This document shows, one piece after another, positions 24,225-33,667 of a stretch of DNA of 64,000 nucleotides. The stretch's first letter is position 1. Each line of letters starts with the position of its first letter. The stretch spans positions 1 to 64,000 of the forward strand of contig NZ_DBMV01000040.1 of the NCBI RefSeq assembly GCF_002298975.1, in the 5' to 3' direction. This DNA comes from Ralstonia sp. UBA689. GTDB lineage: Bacteria; Pseudomonadota; Gammaproteobacteria; Burkholderiales; Burkholderiaceae. The notes under the pieces were generated by a model that saw only the letters and a program-made list of their open reading frames with translations, had not been told where the DNA came from and did not search any database. A program made the position numbers and the translations under genes.

Positions 24225-26665
24225 GAGGATCGATGTCTCGAAATCGGCGACTTCGGCGGCATGCCCAGCGGCGCCAAGGCGACCGCGATGACGATGCCCA
24301 GGGCCAGCGTCATGCCGAAACTGCGCAGCACTGGCATGGCGCTCGTGCCGAGCAGGCCGAACGAGAGCAACGTGGTGGCCGAAGAGAGCAGCACGCCCAC
24401 CCACACGCCGCCGATGTCGGCGCGGTGGCGTGCGCAGCCTTCGCGCAGGAACACGGCGTAGTTGGCACCCACGCCCAGCACCAGCATCAGGGCCAGCCAG
24501 TGGAACAGGTTCAGCGGAATACCCGCATACCCATACACGGCAAACGTGATGCCGACCGCAAAGACCACCGGCAGCGTCACCCGCACACCGGCAGCAAGCC
24601 CGTAGCGCACGCAGAACAGCACAAGGATCAGGGTGAGCGCCCCCGCCAGCCACCAGCCGCTGTCGATCCGGTAGGTGGCGAACAGGCGGGCGACGCTGGC
24701 CGGCTTGTCGACGAAGCGGATGCCCGCATCGGCATCGGCCAGCGCGGCGAGCGCCGGTAGCTGCGCTGCCGTGGCACCGACGGGGATGACGATGGCGGCA
24801 AACACGGGCGTTTGCGCATCGGCACTTGCCACCTGGCCCAGCCAGAGGTGCCGGTACGGCTGCGACCATGGCATCGCCAGCCAGGCATCGACCGTCAGCG
24901 GTTGGCTGCCGGCGCTTGCAAAGGTGTTGAGGTACTTGGCCGCCACGTCCGCGCGGAAACCGGCATCGGTCAACGTTGCGCCCAGCGCCTGCGGGTTGGC
25001 GAACACGCGTTTGGCGAGGCGGGCCCGATCTTCTGCCTGCTGCCGCGCCGACGGCACGAACTGCGCGACCGACTGCACGCCCTTGAGCTGCGCGCCCGCA
25101 ATCGGTGCTTCCAGCTTGTGCTGCAGGGCTTCTGCGCGCTGCAACACCCGTTCGGCCGAGTCACCCTTCACGACGTAGAACTGCGTGCTGTTCTCCACGC
25201 CAATCGCCTCGCGCACGGCGGCTTCCTGGCGCGCCAACTCGGGGTCGCGCTGGATCAGCAGGTGGATGTCGTCGTCGCTGGTCAGGCGCAGCCAGCCGGG
25301 CACCGCCGCCGCTGCAAGAAGACCCAGGCACAGCCAGGCCCCTCGATGCGTGAGCGCGGCCTGCCACCCGTTGAGCCAACGCGCGGCGCGTCCGTAGGTG
25401 CGACGTTGCCGGCGCGGTGCATTCACCAGCAGCGCTGGCAACAGCGAGGCCACCGATAGGAAGGCCGCGCCGATCCCGGCAATGGCAAAGCACGCAATCT
25501 GGCGCAGCGCCGGAAATGGCACGCCGACCAGGATCGCGTAACCGAGCAGGCTCGTGGTCAGCGCCACCAGCAGTGCAGGGCGCACGTCGCGCGCGCTGCG
25601 CTGTGCGTCCCGCTCGGCGCCGCCACCGAGATAGGTCACGAAATACTGGATGGAGTAGTCCACCGCCTCGCCGATCAGGCTGGCGCCAAACACAAGCGTC
25701 AGAAGATGCAGCTTGCCGAACACCATCAACGTGGCCGCCAGCGCGCACACGATGCCAATGCCGGTCGACACAAAACCCAGCAGCAGGAAGCGCGGCGAGC
25801 GGAACACCCACAGCATCAGCAACGCAATGCCGCAGGTCGAGATGATGCCGATGCGGTGCAGTTCCTGCTCCGAGGCGCTGCGCGCCGCCGCCGCGTAGAA
25901 CACCGCGCCTGTGCGGGCCAGCGTCACATTAGGGAAGCTCTGCGCCAACGATTGCTCGGCCTGCGCAACAGCGGTGCGTACGGCGGCCTGGGTTTGCGCG
26001 TCGTACGCGGAGGCTGCCAGGGTGCTCGTCACCAGCACGCTGGTCGTATCGCCATGCCGGGCGATCAGGAAGTTGTCTTCCAGCTCAAGCCGGGTGGAGG
26101 CCAGCGGCAGGTCGGCCAGCCAGTGGCCGAGCCAGCCGAACGGGTCGTCGGCCAGCGGTGCGCCCAGGCCGGTTTCAACGGGTGCATAGAGCCGCTGCGC
26201 GAGCAGTGCCGGCAGCGCCGTACTTGGATCGTCCAGCGCAGCGCGGTCGGCTGCGCTCAGCAGGCCGAACCGGTAGGGCAGGTAGAAGCGCGTGATCTGG
26301 CTGGCATCGAACGGCGGCAACTCGGCAATCACGTTGCGGAACGCCGAGCTGGCCCTGAGCTGTGTGCTGAGTTGTTTCGCCGCTACCTTGGCGTGAGCGG
26401 CGTCCTGGCTGCTGACCAGGAACACCGTGCGGTCGCCCAGCGAAGCGGCCAGCGTGTCGACGGCCTTCTCGGCAACGGGGTCGGCCTCGGTGGCTGGCAG
26501 CAGCGAGAGCAGATTCGTCTGCAGCGCAGCACCGTCATGCAGGCGCACGCCGCAATAGAGCAGGGCCGCCAGCACGAACGCCAGCCAGCCGAGCCGGACG
26601 GCCCACGCCGATTGGGCAGGCCCGCTCGACGCGCCTGGTGTCTGTGCCGCAAGCTCTTGCGTCAT
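24221..26665 (-). CDS. apeM: MMPL/RND-type exporter (ApeM-like)
   Basis: An 814-residue inner-membrane transporter. The N-terminal span is LGWLAFVLAALLYCGVRL, followed by a large periplasmic domain (about 45-255). A block of spans follows (IISTCGIALLMLWVF, LLLGFVSTGIGIVCALAATLMVFG, LVFGASLIGEAVDYSIQYFVTYL). A second periplasmic domain and a second block follow (ALTLILVLFCVRYGLAAG, VVFAVGITFAVYGYAGIPLNLFHWLALMLVLGVGANYAVFL). GVGANYAVF and GEAVDYSIQ carry the family Asp/Asn pattern. It probably moves the aryl polyene lipid across the inner membrane, with the LolA-like protein. Confidence 0.92.
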   Translation of the reverse strand: MTQELAAQTPGASSGPAQSAWAVRLGWLAFVLAALLYCGVRLHDGAALQTNLLSLLPATEADPVAEKAVDTLAASLGDRTVFLVSSQDAAHAKVAAKQLSTQLRASSAFRNVIAELPPFDASQITRFYLPYRFGLLSAADRAALDDPSTALPALLAQRLYAPVETGLGAPLADDPFGWLGHWLADLPLASTRLELEDNFLIARHGDTTSVLVTSTLAASAYDAQTQAAVRTAVAQAEQSLAQSFPNVTLARTGAVFYAAAARSASEQELHRIGIISTCGIALLMLWVFRSPRFLLLGFVSTGIGIVCALAATLMVFGKLHLLTLVFGASLIGEAVDYSIQYFVTYLGGGAERDAQRSARDVRPALLVALTTSLLGYAILVGVPFPALRQIACFAIAGIGAAFLSVASLLPALLVNAPRRQRRTYGRAARWLNGWQAALTHRGAWLCLGLLAAAAVPGWLRLTSDDDIHLLIQRDPELARQEAAVREAIGVENSTQFYVVKGDSAERVLQRAEALQHKLEAPIAGAQLKGVQSVAQFVPSARQQAEDRARLAKRVFANPQALGATLTDAGFRADVAAKYLNTFASAGSQPLTVDAWLAMPWSQPYRHLWLGQVASADAQTPVFAAIVIPVGATAAQLPALAALADADAGIRFVDKPASVARLFATYRIDSGWWLAGALTLILVLFCVRYGLAAGVRVTLPVVFAVGITFAVYGYAGIPLNLFHWLALMLVLGVGANYAVFLREGCARHRADIGGVWVGVLLSSATTLLSFGLLGTSAMPVLRSFGMTLALGIVIAVALAPLGMPPKSPISRHRSS

Positions 26666-27318
26666 CAGGGCGCCCCCAGCAGTGCGCGTTCGGTTGCGTT
26701 GGGCGCATCGACGTGCGTGCTGCCCGTGAACTCGATGCGCGTTTCGTCGCCGTTGGCTGACCGGATGCGGATGCTGCGCACGTAGCTGTCACCCGTCAGG
26801 TCGAGCCCGCGCAGCGCCTGTGCCAGTTGTGGCTGGGCCGGGGTCAGATTGAGCTGCCAGCGGCTGGCGCTGCCCTGCGCGTTCACGTTGAACTGCGAAT
26901 ACAGCGCCGACAGGTCGCCTGCCAGCATCGCGCGCATCATGCGCGAAACCTGCGCCACGCCCGCGGCGTTGCGTGCGCCGCGCGCCATCGGTTTGTCGTT
27001 GGCGTCGAGCGTGGTGACGCCGGCATCGGTCATCACGTACGTCATGCGAGTCGGGTGCTCGATGCGCCAGAGCGCGCCCTGATCGCGCAGGAACAGCAGC
27101 GTGCCGCTGCTCACCAGCGGCTTTTGCATGGCCTGCAGCGATTGCGTTTGCACGAACTGCGCGCGCACGCCCTTGGCCTGTGCCAACTGCGCGGCAACTT
27201 GCGAGACGAGCGGTGAGACTGACGCGCCATCCTGCGGCGCCTCGGTGGGCGCTGCACAGGCGAGCATGCTTGCCGCAGCGACTGTCAGGCCAACACACCA
27301 GGCGCGTGCGGTCTTCAT
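26665..27318 (-). CDS. apeL: LolA-like outer-membrane lipid carrier (ApeL-like)
   Basis: A 217-residue protein. ATG 27318 overlaps the thioesterase stop (TGATG). The signal peptide is MKTARAWCVGLTVAAASMLACA. The mature part has the LolA pattern: VRAQFVQTQSLQAMQKPLVSSGTLLFLRDQGALWRIEHPTRMTYVMTDAGV. It probably ferries the pigment through the periplasm. Its stop overlaps the exporter start by one base, consistent with one transport unit. The usual DUF3261 lipoprotein (ApeN) is not seen. Confidence 0.88.
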   Translation of the reverse strand: MKTARAWCVGLTVAAASMLACAAPTEAPQDGASVSPLVSQVAAQLAQAKGVRAQFVQTQSLQAMQKPLVSSGTLLFLRDQGALWRIEHPTRMTYVMTDAGVTTLDANDKPMARGARNAAGVAQVSRMMRAMLAGDLSALYSQFNVNAQGSASRWQLNLTPAQPQLAQALRGLDLTGDSYVRSIRIRSANGDETRIEFTGSTHVDAPNATERALLGAP

Positions 27319-27752
27319 CAACCGAGCCATGCGCGCTCCACACGTTCGATCATCACCGGCGGCGAGACAAACTGCAGCTCGCCGGTGCGGGCGCACACCG
27401 CCACCTGCGTGGTGTGACCCTTGGTCAGGCGCGTGCCCGAAGCGCAATCGACGATCTCGTAGCCGATCTTCAAGCGGTTCTCGTACTCCATCAGCGTGGC
27501 GCGCACCTCGATCTGCTGGCCGTAAGTGGCCGGCTTGATGTACTTCAGGTGGGCTTCCACCACGGGCCACAGGAAGCCCGAGTCGCGCATTTCACGATAG
27601 TCGTAGTCGAAGCGGCGCAGCAGCGCGGCACGGCCGATCTCGAAATACTTCAGATAGTGGCCGTGCCAGCAGACGTCCATCGCGTCGACGTCGTGAAACG
27701 GTACTTCGACGCGGGCGCTGGCGGCCAGCGGCGGCAGGTCACGCGCGGTCAT
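27318..27752 (-). CDS. apeK: Hotdog thioesterase (ApeK-like)
   Basis: A 144-residue 4-hydroxybenzoyl-CoA-type thioesterase. PFHDVDAMDVCWHGHYLKYFEIGRAALLRRF carries the catalytic Asp and the H-x-x-Y/F-x-x-Y pattern of the YbgC group. It could release the finished chain from the ACP or edit stalled chains. It overlaps the ammonia-lyase gene by 14 bases. Confidence 0.88.
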   Translation of the reverse strand: MTARDLPPLAASARVEVPFHDVDAMDVCWHGHYLKYFEIGRAALLRRFDYDYREMRDSGFLWPVVEAHLKYIKPATYGQQIEVRATLMEYENRLKIGYEIVDCASGTRLTKGHTTQVAVCARTGELQFVSPPVMIERVERAWLG

Positions 27753-29337
27753 GGCGGTCTCCGTTTTCGGTGTCGAGTTCGCCGCGTTCGATGGCGGTAG
27801 TCAGCGCGCGCAGGTCGCTCTCCAGCGGGCGGTCTTCCGCGACGAACGCCGACAGCCCGCTCACCCGATCGACGAACGCCCGCACCGGCGCCGGCACCTT
27901 CGTCGTCGGATCAAGCTGGCAGCGCAGCCGCACTGCCTGCACGGCGGCCAGCGTGTGCGCAGCGGCTACTTGTTCGGTCAACTCCAGCACGCGCAGGCAA
28001 TCGCGCGCGGCAATCGTGCCCATGCTGACCTTGTCCTGGTTGTGCGCCTCGGTCGAGCGCGAGAACACACTGGCCGGCATGGTGTGCTTGAGCGCCTCCG
28101 CCGTCCACGCAGACGACGAGATCTGCACGGCCTTGAAGCCGTGGTTGATCGGGGCACGATCAGGCGTGGCGCCGGACAGGTTGCGCGGCAAGCCGTTGTT
28201 GAACTTGTCGTCCACCAGCAGCGCGAGCTGGCGGTCCATCAGGTCGGCCAGGTTGGCGACTGCGGTTTTGAGCGCGTCCATCGCAAACGCGATGTGGCCG
28301 CCGTAGAAGTTGCCGCCGTGCAGGATTTCCTGCGCGTCGGGGTCGACCAGCGGGTTGTCGTTGGCGCTGTTGAGTTCGTTCTCAATGTCGCGGCGGATCC
28401 ACGATTGCGCGTCGCGCGCCACCCCGATCACGTGCGGCGCGCAGCGGATCGAGTAGCGATCCTGCACGCGGTGCGCAGAGGTGTCGTCCCAGTCGGCCAG
28501 ATCGGCGCGAATCCAGCCGGCTACCTCTGCCTGGCCCGCATGTGGCTTGGCCGCGAAGATGGTCGGGTGGAAGTGTGCGGCCCGGCCATCCAGCGCCACG
28601 GTCGCCAGCGCCGTCAGCCTGGACGACAGGCGGATCAACTGCTCGGCACGCGCATAGGCCAGGCATGCGAGGCCGGTCATGACGGCGGTGCCGTTCATCA
28701 GCGCGAGCCCTTCCTTGGGCGCCAGCGTGATGGGCGCGTGGCCGATCTGTTGCCACACGCCTGCGGCGGGTTGCAGTTGGCCATTGAACAGCACGTCACG
28801 TTCGCCGACCAGCGCGGCGGCCACGTATGACAGCGGTGTGAGATCGCCGCTGGCGCCCACCGAGCCCTCGGCCGGAATGCGCGGCAGGATGCGGTGGTTG
28901 ATCAGGTCTGCCAGGCGTTGCAGCAGCAGGGTGCGCACACCCGAATAGCCGTACGCCAGCGAGTTCAGCCGCGCGGCCACCACGGCCAGCGTTTCGGCGG
29001 GCTCCAGATGGCGGCCCATGCCGCAGCCGTGGTAGCGCGTGAGTTGCAGCGGCAGCGCTTCGACCAGCGCCATCGGCACGCTCACCTGGCAGGCGTCGCC
29101 GTAGCCTGTATTGACGCCGTAGATGGTTGCGCCTTGGGCAAGGCGCTCGCGCAGGAATTGCGCGCCGCGCTCGATGCGGTCACGCCATGCAGCATCGGCA
29201 TTGAGCGATACCGGCCGCTGGCCGCGCGCGATGGCAACCACGTCTTCAATCGTCAGATGGCGGTTGCCGATGACGATGGCTTCCTGCCGGGTAGGCGCTT
29301 CCGCCTGCGCGGGCACGTTCAGATCGTGTTCAGCCAT
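27739..29337 (-). CDS. Aromatic amino acid ammonia-lyase (HAL/TAL family)
   Basis: A 532-residue MIO enzyme. The MIO-forming tripeptide Ala162-Ser163-Gly164 is in GSVGASGDLTPLSYVAAALVGE. Other family features are YGVNTGYGDACQ, NDNPLVDPD and NSLAYGYSGVR. The substrate-selectivity region reads LTRYHGCGMG with His103, which recalls tyrosine rather than phenylalanine ammonia-lyases, but the next residue is Gly instead of Leu. It would supply a cinnamate- or coumarate-type aryl starter to the ligase. It sits inside the APE operon between the glycosyltransferase fusion and the thioesterase. Histidine as substrate cannot be excluded; no hut genes are nearby. Confidence 0.85.
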   Translation of the reverse strand: MAEHDLNVPAQAEAPTRQEAIVIGNRHLTIEDVVAIARGQRPVSLNADAAWRDRIERGAQFLRERLAQGATIYGVNTGYGDACQVSVPMALVEALPLQLTRYHGCGMGRHLEPAETLAVVAARLNSLAYGYSGVRTLLLQRLADLINHRILPRIPAEGSVGASGDLTPLSYVAAALVGERDVLFNGQLQPAAGVWQQIGHAPITLAPKEGLALMNGTAVMTGLACLAYARAEQLIRLSSRLTALATVALDGRAAHFHPTIFAAKPHAGQAEVAGWIRADLADWDDTSAHRVQDRYSIRCAPHVIGVARDAQSWIRRDIENELNSANDNPLVDPDAQEILHGGNFYGGHIAFAMDALKTAVANLADLMDRQLALLVDDKFNNGLPRNLSGATPDRAPINHGFKAVQISSSAWTAEALKHTMPASVFSRSTEAHNQDKVSMGTIAARDCLRVLELTEQVAAAHTLAAVQAVRLRCQLDPTTKVPAPVRAFVDRVSGLSAFVAEDRPLESDLRALTTAIERGELDTENGDRHDRA

Positions 29338-31069
29338 GGGCGTCCATATTTTTGAGGACTTTGGGGCGCGCCCAAAAATCGAAGAAGTTGAACCATTGGA
29401 AAGGCGCCTTGCGGCAATAGTGCTCCAGCCGCTCGGCGTAGCGTTGAGCCAGCGCGCTCAGGTGGCGCGCGCGCTCGGCGCGAGGCAGCTCGATGCGCTC
29501 GGCAAACGGCTCGAAATAGAGGGTGTGGTCCTGCCCCGTCTTCAGGCAGAAGAACAGGTACACGGGGCAGCCCAGCGCGTGGGCCAGCACATATGGGCCT
29601 TGTGCAAACTGCGCCGACGCGCCGAGGAAGCGTGCTTCCACCGTGCGGCCGGATTCATGTGCGGGCACGCGGTCGCCCACGATCACCAGCAGCTCGCCCG
29701 CGTCGATGCGCTCCTGCATCAGCATGGCGGTAGCGGGGCCGAAATCCGTCACCTGCATCAGGTGCGAGACGACGTCCGGATGCGCCTGCGCCAGCACGTG
29801 ATTGAAGCGCTGTGCGTGCTCGGTGTACACCACCGCCGTCACCTTGGCGTGGCCGTTGCGCGCGGCCAGTGCGCGCGTCATTTCCAGGTTGCCCAGGTGC
29901 GCACCGATGACCAGCGCGCCGCGTCCGCTCGCGATGAGCGCCTCGAACGCGGCCGGGTCGTCAAAGCGCACGCGATCGCCTTTTACCTGGCCCGACCATG
30001 CGGCCAGCTTGTCCAGCCCCGATTGCGCAAACGCAATCATGTGGCGGTAGGCGCTCAGCCAACCCGGCTGCGGCATGCCTGCTCCCGGCGATGCCGCATG
30101 CAGCCGTGCGAAATACTGCCGCGATGCCTCCCGCGCCGTGCGCCCCGTCAACAGGAAATACGCGACGATCGGGTACAGCCACAACGAGGTGAAACGCGTG
30201 CCGAACAGGCGGCAGCTCAGCGCCAGGAACTGCATGCCGAGCCGGCTGCCGCGCTCGGCCATGCGCCACCAGCCTTGCGACGCGCCCGAGGCGGATGGAT
30301 GCCGCCAGCGTGGCATCAGCTTGCCCGCCAACAGCAGCGGCAGGCGCAGCAGCATGCCGGCCACCAGCCGCGTATGGCTTTTGCTGATGCGGACGTTGTC
30401 CCACAGCACGTCGAAGTGCGACAGCCCATCCGGCGCATACGTGACCCGCGTGGGCAGGGTGACGATGCGTGCGCGGCGCCAGTGCAGGCGTACCAGAATC
30501 TCGATGTCGAAATCCATGCGCGTGGGCAGGGCAACGTCGTCGATCAGCTTGCAGGCCAGCGCCAGCGGATAGATGCGGAAGCCGCACATCGAGTCCCGGA
30601 TGTCGAACGACAGCGTTTCGATCCACACCCAGACGTGCGTGACGTAGCGGCCGTACAAGCGCGCCTTGGGCACGCTCTCGTCGTAGACCGGGCGCCCGAG
30701 GATCACGGCGTCGGGTGATGCTTTTGCAGCGCCGATAAAGCGCGGGACATCTGCCGCGTCGTGCTGGCCGTCGGCGTCGATCTGCAGGGCGTGCGTGTAG
30801 CCGGCAGCGTGGGCGGCGCGCAGGCCGGCCATCACGGCCGCGCCCTTGCCGCCGTTCACCGGCAGCCGCAGCAGCGTGACCTGTTGCGCGAATTGCTGCG
30901 CCAGTGCGGCCAGCACATCTTGCGTGGCCGCGTCGCTGCCGTCGTCAACGATGAAGATGGGCAACCCATGCACCGAAAGGTGCGCGACGGTGTTGCCGAT
31001 CGCGTCCTTGTGGTTGTAGATCGGGATGACGATGGCCGGGGTGACGGCAGTCGGCATGGTCACACTCAC
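29330..31069 (-). CDS. apeJ: Glycosyltransferase-acyltransferase fusion (ApeJ-like)
   Basis: A 579-residue bifunctional protein starting at GTG 31069, which overlaps the previous stop (GTGA); ATG 31057 is an alternative. Residues 1-240 are a GT2 domain: IVIPIYNHKDAIGNTV, VDDGSDAAT, and the metal-binding DADGQHD. Residues from about 280 are an LpxL/HtrB-type acyltransferase with GAHLGNLEM (H-x4-E) and VGDRVP. This fusion is characteristic of APE clusters and probably attaches a sugar or head group and an acyl chain that anchor the polyene in the outer membrane. Confidence 0.92.
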   Translation of the reverse strand: MSVTMPTAVTPAIVIPIYNHKDAIGNTVAHLSVHGLPIFIVDDGSDAATQDVLAALAQQFAQQVTLLRLPVNGGKGAAVMAGLRAAHAAGYTHALQIDADGQHDAADVPRFIGAAKASPDAVILGRPVYDESVPKARLYGRYVTHVWVWIETLSFDIRDSMCGFRIYPLALACKLIDDVALPTRMDFDIEILVRLHWRRARIVTLPTRVTYAPDGLSHFDVLWDNVRISKSHTRLVAGMLLRLPLLLAGKLMPRWRHPSASGASQGWWRMAERGSRLGMQFLALSCRLFGTRFTSLWLYPIVAYFLLTGRTAREASRQYFARLHAASPGAGMPQPGWLSAYRHMIAFAQSGLDKLAAWSGQVKGDRVRFDDPAAFEALIASGRGALVIGAHLGNLEMTRALAARNGHAKVTAVVYTEHAQRFNHVLAQAHPDVVSHLMQVTDFGPATAMLMQERIDAGELLVIVGDRVPAHESGRTVEARFLGASAQFAQGPYVLAHALGCPVYLFFCLKTGQDHTLYFEPFAERIELPRAERARHLSALAQRYAERLEHYCRKAPFQWFNFFDFWARPKVLKNMDAHG

Positions 31070-32748
31070 GCGGCCTCCCGGGGGGCTTGGTAGGCCAGCA
31101 CGCCGGAAGCGCAATCGCGCGCGCCGAGCCGGGCGATGAAGCGCACGCGAGTACGCTCCGGCTCATGCACGAGGCGCAGCGACACGACGGCACCCGGCGG
31201 TACCGGCGCCATGAACTTGAGCTGATCGATCGAGGTCATGGCCCGCACTGCACCGTTGCGCATTGCCGCCAGGCGGATGGCCCAGTCGATCAGTACGACG
31301 CCCGGCAGGATCGGCAGGCCGGGGAAGTGGCCTTCGAAATGAATGAGATCGGGGCTGACGCGCAACTCGTAGTGGTCGCCATCGGCGTCGCTCACGTGCG
31401 CGAGCGTTTCAAAACCGTCTGCGCTGGCCCGGAAGGCAGCGGCGACGGCCGAGGCCGGCAGCTTGCCGCGCGCATCTACCGGCATCGCCATGCAAAAGCG
31501 CCAGCGGCGCGGGATCAGCGTGGGCTCGGTGTAGGTGGACAGGTGCCGGCGCAGCGTCTTGGCGAGTGCCACGCGGCCTTGTGCTCGCAGGGCTTCAACG
31601 CCCGCCGGGGTGAGGGCGACCAGCGCACCCAGGCGCTCGCGCGACGCTCCGGCCAGCAGCGTGGCTGCGGCCCGCGCGACAAACGGATGCGCACCCAGCC
31701 AGTCTTCCACTTCCGGCAGCGAGACGCGCTTGCCGTCCACCTTGACGACGCGGTCCAGCCGGCCGCGCAGGATGAAGCGGCCGCAGTCGTCAAAGGCGAT
31801 GGCGTCGTCGGTGCGGTGCCAGTCGTCATGCGGCAGATGCGGCGAGCGCACGGCCAGCGCGCCGTCGTCTTCCCGGCGGACTTCAATGTTGGTGAAAGGG
31901 CGCCAAGCGTGGGTTTGATCCTGGCGGCGCCAGGCGATGCCGCCCGTCTCGGTGCTGCCGAAGACTTCGATCGGGGCGTTTCCGTGTGCAGATGCAAACG
32001 CCGTCGCCGCACTGGCGTCCAGCGGGCCGCCCGACGAGAACACCACCGGCAGCGGCCGCAGCGCATCGAAACCCGGCAGCAGCGGCCATCGCGCGAGTTG
32101 TGCCGGGCTGGACACAAACGCGGCGGCAGGCCGTTGCACCAGCGCCTCTTGCAGTGCGATCGGCTCGATGTGCGTCTGGCGGCTGAAGGCGCGGCCGGCC
32201 GCGAGCGGCCAGAACACGCGGAATAGCAGCCCATAGATATGGTGATGCGGCACGCTGGCCATCACGGCGCCGGTGCCGATCTGCGCGCCCCATTGCCGCT
32301 CCAGCGTGACGACTTCCGCGTCGAACTGGGCCAGCGTCTTGTGGATGGGCTTGGGTGCGCCGGTACTGCCCGACGTGTACAGCGTGATGGGCGCGTGCGG
32401 ATTGATCGCACCGATTGCAGCTTCGGTATGCGCACCCATGGCCGCGAGATCGGTATCAGTGACGAGCACGTCATAGGCGTCGGCCAGCGTGTCCAGGTAA
32501 GCCGGCGCAGCGCTGGCAGGAATCACGACGTGCTTGCCGCTCGCGAATAGCGCGAACAACGCGCAGGTGAAGTCGAACGGGTCGTCAACGCACAGCGCGT
32601 AGCGTACTGCCGCTTGGCTGGCGAACGCTGTCGCGCAGGCGGCCACGCGCGCGCGGAATGCGCCGTACGTCATCGATTGCGGGCCGTCGACGCAGACCAC
32701 CGCATCGTCGGGCCGCGCAGCGCAGAGCTGGGCGTGCAGGGCGATCAT
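31066..32748 (-). CDS. apeH: Aryl/acyl-ACP ligase fused to hotdog dehydratase (ApeH-ApeI-like)
   Basis: A 560-residue fusion. The N-terminal 440 residues are an adenylate-forming ligase: P-loop ITLYTSGSTGAPKPIHK, VFGSTETGGIAW, GRLDRVVKVDGKRVSLPEVE, and the catalytic Lys in DARGKLPAS. The C-terminal 110 residues are a FabA/FabZ-type hotdog domain with HFEGHFPGLPILPGVVLIDWAIRLA. In other APE clusters these are two genes (apeH, apeI). The ligase would load the aryl starter onto an ACP, and the dehydratase would act with ApeP. ATG 32748 overlaps the previous stop (ATGA). Confidence 0.92.
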   Translation of the reverse strand: MIALHAQLCAARPDDAVVCVDGPQSMTYGAFRARVAACATAFASQAAVRYALCVDDPFDFTCALFALFASGKHVVIPASAAPAYLDTLADAYDVLVTDTDLAAMGAHTEAAIGAINPHAPITLYTSGSTGAPKPIHKTLAQFDAEVVTLERQWGAQIGTGAVMASVPHHHIYGLLFRVFWPLAAGRAFSRQTHIEPIALQEALVQRPAAAFVSSPAQLARWPLLPGFDALRPLPVVFSSGGPLDASAATAFASAHGNAPIEVFGSTETGGIAWRRQDQTHAWRPFTNIEVRREDDGALAVRSPHLPHDDWHRTDDAIAFDDCGRFILRGRLDRVVKVDGKRVSLPEVEDWLGAHPFVARAAATLLAGASRERLGALVALTPAGVEALRAQGRVALAKTLRRHLSTYTEPTLIPRRWRFCMAMPVDARGKLPASAVAAAFRASADGFETLAHVSDADGDHYELRVSPDLIHFEGHFPGLPILPGVVLIDWAIRLAAMRNGAVRAMTSIDQLKFMAPVPPGAVVSLRLVHEPERTRVRFIARLGARDCASGVLAYQAPREAA

Positions 32749-33383
32749 GGGGTTTCCGATTGCAGTGCGTGCGGGCGGACGACCCAGTGCCGGAACGCCG
32801 CTTCGGCCGCGATCAGCGCACCGACCAGCACGTAGGCGATCACGCCGTTGTACAGCGCCCAGGCACCACGCGACCAGTAGAGCGCCGCAACCACAGCCGT
32901 CAGCCCATTGAGCGCAAAGAAGCCGCACCAGACCTGCGTGACGTGCCGCGTATAGCGCACGGCACGGGGCTGCAGATCGGGCAGGCGCATGCGCGCGAAC
33001 TTTTCAATCATGGTGGGGCCCGAGCGCAGGGTGGCCGCGAAGCTCAGCAGCAGCCCGCCATTGACCAGCGCCGGATACAGGCGCAGCAGCAGCTCGCTAT
33101 TCGTGATGGCGACGGCCGCCGACGTGCAGGTCAGCACTCCGGCGATCAGCCAATCCAGCGGCGTGAGCTGGCGAAGCAGTTCCGACACGCTGCCCGCCCC
33201 GACCCACCGCTGGGCCCAAAGCAGCGCCAGCAGGGCGATGCCCACGTAACGCGGTGCGCCGAAATGCCAGGCGCCAAGCAATACCAGCGGATACGCGATC
33301 TTCAGCACCGCCTGCGCGGCGCCGCGTGCCCAGCGGGGCAGGGCCAATGGCTGACGGGTCGTGCGGGCAGGTTGCGCCTGCAT
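32745..33383 (-). CDS. apeG: APE-cluster membrane protein (ApeG-like, COG4648)
   Basis: A 212-residue integral membrane protein. Hydrophobic segments include VLKIAYPLVLLGAWHFG, YVGIALLALLWAQRWV, LDWLIAGVLTCTSAAVAI, VTQVWCGFFALNGLTAVVAALYW and YNGVIAYVLVGALIAAEAAF. The conserved pattern LYPALVNGGLLLSFAATLRSGPTMIEKFARMR identifies the family. The role is not established; it always travels with APE ligase genes. It begins four bases after the ACP stop. Confidence 0.85.
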   Translation of the reverse strand: MQAQPARTTRQPLALPRWARGAAQAVLKIAYPLVLLGAWHFGAPRYVGIALLALLWAQRWVGAGSVSELLRQLTPLDWLIAGVLTCTSAAVAITNSELLLRLYPALVNGGLLLSFAATLRSGPTMIEKFARMRLPDLQPRAVRYTRHVTQVWCGFFALNGLTAVVAALYWSRGAWALYNGVIAYVLVGALIAAEAAFRHWVVRPHALQSETP

Positions 33384-33387
33384 CCGC

Positions 33388-33633
33388 TTATGCCGCCAGC
33401 AGCGATTCGACCGCGCCGATGACGTCGCCCACCGTGCGCACGGTTTTGAATTCTTCGGGCTTGATACGGCGCCCGGTCATTTCCTGCAGCTTGATCGCCA
33501 GGTCCACGGCGTCGATGCTGTCCAGGTCCAGGTCTTCGAACAGATGCGCCTCGGGCGTGACGCGCTCGGGCTCGATGGCAAAGTTCTCTTTGAAAATGGC
33601 GCGGATGCGCTCGAGGATCTCGGTGTCCGTCAT
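33388..33633 (-). CDS. apeF: Acyl carrier protein (ApeF-like)
   Basis: An 81-residue ACP. The phosphopantetheine Ser is in FEDLDLDSIDAVDLAIKLQE. ATG 33633 is preceded by GGGAGAG at good spacing, which excludes the longer frame reaching into the palindrome. With ApeE it carries the starter and the growing polyene. It is the first gene after the 111-base palindrome that interrupts the operon. Confidence 0.95.
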   Translation of the reverse strand: MTDTEILERIRAIFKENFAIEPERVTPEAHLFEDLDLDSIDAVDLAIKLQEMTGRRIKPEEFKTVRTVGDVIGAVESLLAA

Positions 33634-33667
33634 GATGTTGTTCTCTCCCTGTATCAGCCGGTGCCTG

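Noticed and set aside
27739..29337. Histidine ammonia-lyase of a hut operon
   Set aside because: No hutU, hutI or hutG nearby, and the gene overlaps pigment genes on both sides.
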